From NCBI GenBank assembly GCA_900556455.1, contig USOV01000020.1, positions 1 to 18,658 on the forward strand: DNA of 18,658 nucleotides, read 5' to 3'. A program made the translations under genes and the position numbers. The notes beneath the pieces were generated by a model, which saw nothing but the letters and a program-made list of their open reading frames with translations, made no database searches and was not told the DNA's origin. This DNA comes from an uncultured Clostridium sp. (GTDB lineage Bacteria; Bacillota; Clostridia; TANB77; CAG-508). This document shows, in pieces, positions 14,716 through 18,658 of the stretch (position 1 is the first letter of the stretch; each line of letters begins with the position of its first letter).

Positions 14716-15153
14716 ATGAAACTAGTAATACAAAGAGTAAACAATGCAAAAGTAGATGTAGATAACAAAACAATAGGGCAAATAGAAAAAGGGTTTTTGG
14801 TTTTAATTGGAGTAGGACCAGAAGACACAAAAGAAATAGCAGATTTTCTAGTAGAGAAACTATGTAACTTAAGAATATTTGAAGATGAAAATCAAAAAAT
14901 GAATTTATCAATAAAAGATATAGATGGGGAATTATTAATAGTATCTCAATTTACACTTTATGCAGACTGTAAAAAGGGAAATAGACCAAGTTTTGCAGGA
15001 GCAGCTGAACCAGAAAAAGCAAATGCACTATATGAGTATTTCATAGAAAAATGTAAGGATAAAGTAAAAAAAGTTGAACATGGAAAATTTGGTGCAGATA
15101 TGAAGGTAAGCCTTTTAAACGATGGACCAGTAACAATAATATTAGAAAAATGA
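14716..15153 (+). CDS. dtd: D-aminoacyl-tRNA deacylase
   Basis: Hydrolyses D-aminoacyl-tRNA (notably D-Tyr) and Gly-tRNA-Ala to keep D-amino acids out of proteins; a cytoplasmic dimer. It has 145 aa, family size. It starts MKLVIQRVNNAKVDVDN and carries the two active-site motifs: SQFTLYAD (77-84) and the cross-subunit Gly-cisPro pair in NDGPVT (136-141; Gly137-Pro138). AGGAGG lies a few nt before the ATG. It is probably co-transcribed with ligA and the small gene upstream. Confidence 0.96.
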   Translation: MKLVIQRVNNAKVDVDNKTIGQIEKGFLVLIGVGPEDTKEIADFLVEKLCNLRIFEDENQKMNLSIKDIDGELLIVSQFTLYADCKKGNRPSFAGAAEPEKANALYEYFIEKCKDKVKKVEHGKFGADMKVSLLNDGPVTIILEK

Positions 15154-15219
15154 GTTTAGAAAAGAAATAAAGATTATTAATATAATTTGTATTATAACAA
15201 AAACATAGGAGAGGGATAT

Positions 15220-18200
15220 ATGGCTACAAATTGGACAGAAAAACAAAAACAAGCGATTTATGAAAAAGGAAGCAATATACTTGTTGCAGCAGCTGCTGGG
15301 AGCGGGAAGACAGCTGTACTAGTAGAAAGAATTATAAACAAAATAACAAACGAAAATATAGATATAGATAAACTTTTAGTAGTAACTTTTACCAATGCTG
15401 CAGCAACAGAAATGAGAGAACGTATATTAGAAGCCATATATAAAAAAATAGAAGAAGAACCAGAAAACACTAATTTACAAAGGCAAATCTTACTATTAAA
15501 TAAGGCAAGTATATCTACAATACATGCATTTTGCTTAGATGTTATAAAAAACAACTTTTATCAAACAGACATATCTCCTAATTTTAGGCTAGCAAGCACT
15601 CCGGAAATTGAACTTTTAAAAATGGAAGTAATAGAAGAAATATTTGATGAACTTTATGAAGAAAAAAACAAAGAATTCATAAATTTAGTTAATATTTATG
15701 GCGGATATAGAGATGATGAGAATTTAAAGGAAATAATTTTAAAAATATATAAATTTATACAGAGTACACCTTTTCCAGAAGAATGGCTAGAAGAACAGGT
15801 GGAGAAATTTAATCTAAAAGGCACAGGAGATTTTGCGAAAACAAGTTGGGGTAGTTTATTGATAGAAAATTTAAAAGAAGAAGTAAGAATTTCTGTAAAT
15901 AAACTAAAAAATCTTAGTATAAAATTAAAAAGAGAAAAGGACTTAGAGAAATTTTATCTTTGTATATTAGACGATATACAAAAACTTGAAGAAATATTAG
16001 CTTTAAAAACATGGGATGATATTTTTGAAAAAATAAGTAATTTAAAATTTAAAACATGGCCAACAGATAGAAAAGTTGTATCAGAACAAAAAGATAAAGC
16101 AAAAGAAGTAAGAGATGCAATAAAAAAGAACATAAGTAAATATAAAGAAAAAATATTTATTTATGACTCAAAACAAGCAAATTCTGATATATACGAGATG
16201 TATGGTATATTACTTGCTATAAAAAATGCAATCTATAAATTTATGCAAAAATATAAAGAAACTAAAAAGGAAAAGAACATTATAGATTTTAACGATATAG
16301 AACATTATGCACTAAATATTTTAGTAAAAAAAGATGAAGAGGGAAATTACATTGGGACAGAGGTAGCAAAAAAATATCAAGAAAAATTTGAAGAAATAGC
16401 AATTGATGAGTACCAAGATAGTAACCTTGTTCAAGAATATATTTTAACTACAGTATCAAGAGGCAATAATATTTTTATGGTAGGAGATGTAAAACAAAGT
16501 ATATATAAATTTAGACAAGCAAGACCAGAACTCTTTTTAGACAAGTATAGAAGATATTCAGAATTAGGAGAACAAAGCGAAATTGGTAGAAAAATACAGT
16601 TGTTTGAAAACTTTAGAAGTAGAAAAAATATATTAGATATTACAAATTTGGTATTTGAAGATATTATGAGCGTAAAACTTGGAGATATAGAATATGATGA
16701 AAAAGAGTTTTTAAACCAAGGAGCTAAATATCAAGAAACAGAAGAATTAGCAGGAGGAAAAGCAGAATTACATATAATTGATTTATATGAAGATGAAGAA
16801 GATATAGACGAAGAAGATGAGCAAGTAGAAATAATTGATAATATTGAAATTGAAGCAAAATTTGTTGCAAATAAAATAAAAGAAATTTTAGATAGCAATT
16901 ATTTTGTGTGGGATAAAAAACAAGGATATAGGAAAGCTACTTTTAGAGATTTTGCAATATTACTAAGAAGTACTGCCATCTCTGCAAACATTTATGAAAG
17001 AGAATTTTTAAACTTAGGATTACCAGTATTTTGCGATACAAGCTCAAACTATTTTGAAACTATTGAAATACAAACTATAATGAGTTTATTGAAAATAATA
17101 GATAATCCAGATAATGATATAGCTTTAGTAACTGTTCTAAGGTCACCAATTGTAGGTTTGACAGACAATCAGTTAGTGGAAATAAGAGTAACAAATAAAA
17201 ATGTAAGCTTTTTTGAGGCACTAATTTTAGCAAAAGAAAATGAAGATTTAAAAGATAAAATAAGTGAATTTCTTAAGCTTTTAGAAGATTTACAAGCAAA
17301 ACAAGAATATCTAAAATTAGATGAACTATTATGGGAGATATATGAAACTACAGGATATTATAACTATGTAAGCTTAATGCCAGGCGGAAATGTAAAAACA
17401 GCCAATTTGAAAATGTTGTTTGAAAAAGCCCGAGATTATGAAGCAGGAAGTTTTAAAGGATTATATAATTTTATAAATTTTATAGATAAAATTAGTAAAA
17501 ATGGTAGTGATATGGGTGCTCCAAAACTTATTGGAGAAAACGAAAATGTAATAAGAATAATGAGCATACATAAAAGTAAAGGGCTAGAATTTCCAATAGT
17601 ATTTTTAAGTGGAACAGGGAAACAGTTTAATATGCAAGACTTAAATCAAAGCATATTGTTACATCAAGATATGGGATTTGGGCCTAAGTACATCAATTAT
17701 GAAAGGAAAATAGAATATAGTACTTTAGCTAAAGAAGCAATAAAATTAAAGTCTAAAACAGAATTATTATCAGAAGAAATGAGACTCTTGTATGTTGCCT
17801 TAACTAGAGCAAGAGAAAAACTAATAATAACAGGGATAGATAAGAACTTAAAGAAATCATTAAAAAATAAAAATGAATTATTAGAAGGAAATGAAGCAGG
17901 CAAAAAAATTAGTAATTTTATTGTAGGAAAAGCAAAATCTTATTTAGACTGGCTAGAACTTGTAACTTTATATGATACAAGAGCAAAGGATATAATAGAA
18001 ATATTTGAACATAGAGTAAATGATATAAAACATGAAAATGAAGAAATAGAAGAAAAAAATATAGATATTGAAATAAAAGAAAACATAATAGAATCAATTC
18101 CTTACTATGATAAAGAAAAATTAACAAAAGAACAAAAAAATGAATTTGACACTATAGGAGAAGAAATTATAAAAAGTGGTAAATATGCTGTTGTTACTAT

Positions 18201-18658
18201 GGCAGGAGGACAAGGAACTAGATTAGGACACACAGGACCAAAAGGAACTTTTAAATTAGATGTATATGGAAAAGGAAAATATTTATTTGAAATATTAATA
18301 GAAAATTTAAAAGAAGCAAATAAAAAATATGATACAGTAATACCATGGTATATTATGACAAGTAAAGAAAATAATAAAGAAACAACAGATTTTCTAGAAA
18401 AAAATAATTACTTTGGATACGATAGAGACCATGTAACAATATTTATGCAAAGTGAGTTACCATTAGTTGATACAGAAGGAAAACTTCTTATAAGCAAAGA
18501 ATTAAAAATTAAAGAAGCTTCTGATGGAAACGGAGGAACATATTCTTCTTTAAGAGCTAGTGGTTGTTTAGCAGATATGAAAGAAAAAGGAATTAAATGG
18601 GTATTTATTGGAGGAGTAGATAATGTTTTATTAAAAATGGCAGATGTAACATTATTAG
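15220..18658 (+). CDS. addA: AddA helicase fused in frame to a UDP-sugar pyrophosphorylase core; runs off the window
   Basis: Starts as AddA (RexA), the UvrD-type helicase-nuclease subunit of AddAB double-strand-break resection. The ATG follows AGGAGAGGG. Helicase motifs by residue: Walker A AAGSGKT (25-31), VVTFTNAAATEMRERI (about 54-69), STIHAFC (about 98-104), DEYQDS (396-401), GDVKQSIYKFRQARPE (from 423), SIHKSKGLEF (782-791) and LYVALTRARE (858-867). AddA-like sequence continues to about SYLDWLEL (908-915). The AddA C-terminal nuclease domain then never appears. From about residue 958 (18091) the same frame reads ESIPYYDKEKL, KYAVVTMAGGQGTRLGHTGPKGTF (988-1011) and FIGGVDNVLL, the nucleotidyltransferase core of a UDPGP-family UDP-sugar (UDP-GlcNAc type) pyrophosphorylase without its first ~70-80 residues. 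No stop occurs before the window end (1146 codons), and there is no internal start for a separate second gene. No addB is next to it. Confidence 0.9.
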   Translation, partial: MATNWTEKQKQAIYEKGSNILVAAAAGSGKTAVLVERIINKITNENIDIDKLLVVTFTNAAATEMRERILEAIYKKIEEEPENTNLQRQILLLNKASISTIHAFCLDVIKNNFYQTDISPNFRLASTPEIELLKMEVIEEIFDELYEEKNKEFINLVNIYGGYRDDENLKEIILKIYKFIQSTPFPEEWLEEQVEKFNLKGTGDFAKTSWGSLLIENLKEEVRISVNKLKNLSIKLKREKDLEKFYLCILDDIQKLEEILALKTWDDIFEKISNLKFKTWPTDRKVVSEQKDKAKEVRDAIKKNISKYKEKIFIYDSKQANSDIYEMYGILLAIKNAIYKFMQKYKETKKEKNIIDFNDIEHYALNILVKKDEEGNYIGTEVAKKYQEKFEEIAIDEYQDSNLVQEYILTTVSRGNNIFMVGDVKQSIYKFRQARPELFLDKYRRYSELGEQSEIGRKIQLFENFRSRKNILDITNLVFEDIMSVKLGDIEYDEKEFLNQGAKYQETEELAGGKAELHIIDLYEDEEDIDEEDEQVEIIDNIEIEAKFVANKIKEILDSNYFVWDKKQGYRKATFRDFAILLRSTAISANIYEREFLNLGLPVFCDTSSNYFETIEIQTIMSLLKIIDNPDNDIALVTVLRSPIVGLTDNQLVEIRVTNKNVSFFEALILAKENEDLKDKISEFLKLLEDLQAKQEYLKLDELLWEIYETTGYYNYVSLMPGGNVKTANLKMLFEKARDYEAGSFKGLYNFINFIDKISKNGSDMGAPKLIGENENVIRIMSIHKSKGLEFPIVFLSGTGKQFNMQDLNQSILLHQDMGFGPKYINYERKIEYSTLAKEAIKLKSKTELLSEEMRLLYVALTRAREKLIITGIDKNLKKSLKNKNELLEGNEAGKKISNFIVGKAKSYLDWLELVTLYDTRAKDIIEIFEHRVNDIKHENEEIEEKNIDIEIKENIIESIPYYDKEKLTKEQKNEFDTIGEEIIKSGKYAVVTMAGGQGTRLGHTGPKGTFKLDVYGKGKYLFEILIENLKEANKKYDTVIPWYIMTSKENNKETTDFLEKNNYFGYDRDHVTIFMQSELPLVDTEGKLLISKELKIKEASDGNGGTYSSLRASGCLADMKEKGIKWVFIGGVDNVLLKMADVTLL

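Noticed and set aside
18091..18658. A separate pyrophosphorylase gene starting inside the addA frame
   Set aside because: No in-frame ATG, GTG or TTG with a ribosome binding site precedes the nucleotide-binding motif; the first ATG (18199) lies inside that motif.

Overview
The window is a very AT-rich chromosomal stretch (by eye about 30% G+C) in which every convincing gene is on the + strand. Strong gene-start Shine-Dalgarno sites, consensus sigma-A promoters, a T-box tRNA-sensing leader in front of pheST, and an intact Spo0A point to a spore-forming member of the Clostridia (Firmicutes/Bacillota). Species cannot be read from this. There are no rRNA or tRNA genes, CRISPR arrays, insertion sequences or recognisable phage genes, so most of it is ordinary core genome with a few disturbed spots.

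Layout. 1-911: 3' part of tyrS with its terminator. 983-4944: a consensus promoter drives a CNNM/CorC-type membrane CBS protein, a YnbB-type PLP enzyme and a HI0933/BaiN-type flavoprotein that is broken by two frameshifts. 4963-5570: a YigZ/IMPACT-family gene, also broken. 5611-6555: promoter, spo0A and a palindromic terminator. 6585-7143: promoter and rpiB. 7154-11821: promoter, a long phenylalanine T-box leader, then pheS-pheT-murI. 11826-12328: a possible Spo0A box, a small DUF6514-like gene, a GC-rich palindrome and a terminator. 12392 to end: promoter, ligA, a small unknown gene, dtd and addA.

Genes by theme. tRNA charging and its quality control are served by TyrRS, PheRS alpha and beta, and D-aminoacyl-tRNA deacylase. 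MurI makes D-glutamate for peptidoglycan. LigA and AddA belong to DNA replication and repair, RpiB to the pentose phosphate pathway. Spo0A is the master regulator of sporulation entry. pheST and probably murI are controlled by uncharged tRNA-Phe through the T-box.

Three places do not behave like ordinary core genome. (1) The frame that starts as AddA at 15220 runs without a stop into the nucleotidyltransferase core of a UDP-sugar pyrophosphorylase (from about 18091) and off the window end. The AddA nuclease domain and the pyrophosphorylase N-terminus are both missing. This is either a deletion fusion or, more likely, an assembly join. (2) Two adjacent genes between 4240 and 5316 carry at least four frame changes. 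Three of them are the same event, one extra base at a TCGG site. (3) A 121-bp imperfect palindrome (7361-7481) sits inside the T-box leader between Stem I and the antiterminator. I did not find clear evidence for a wholly new multi-gene system.
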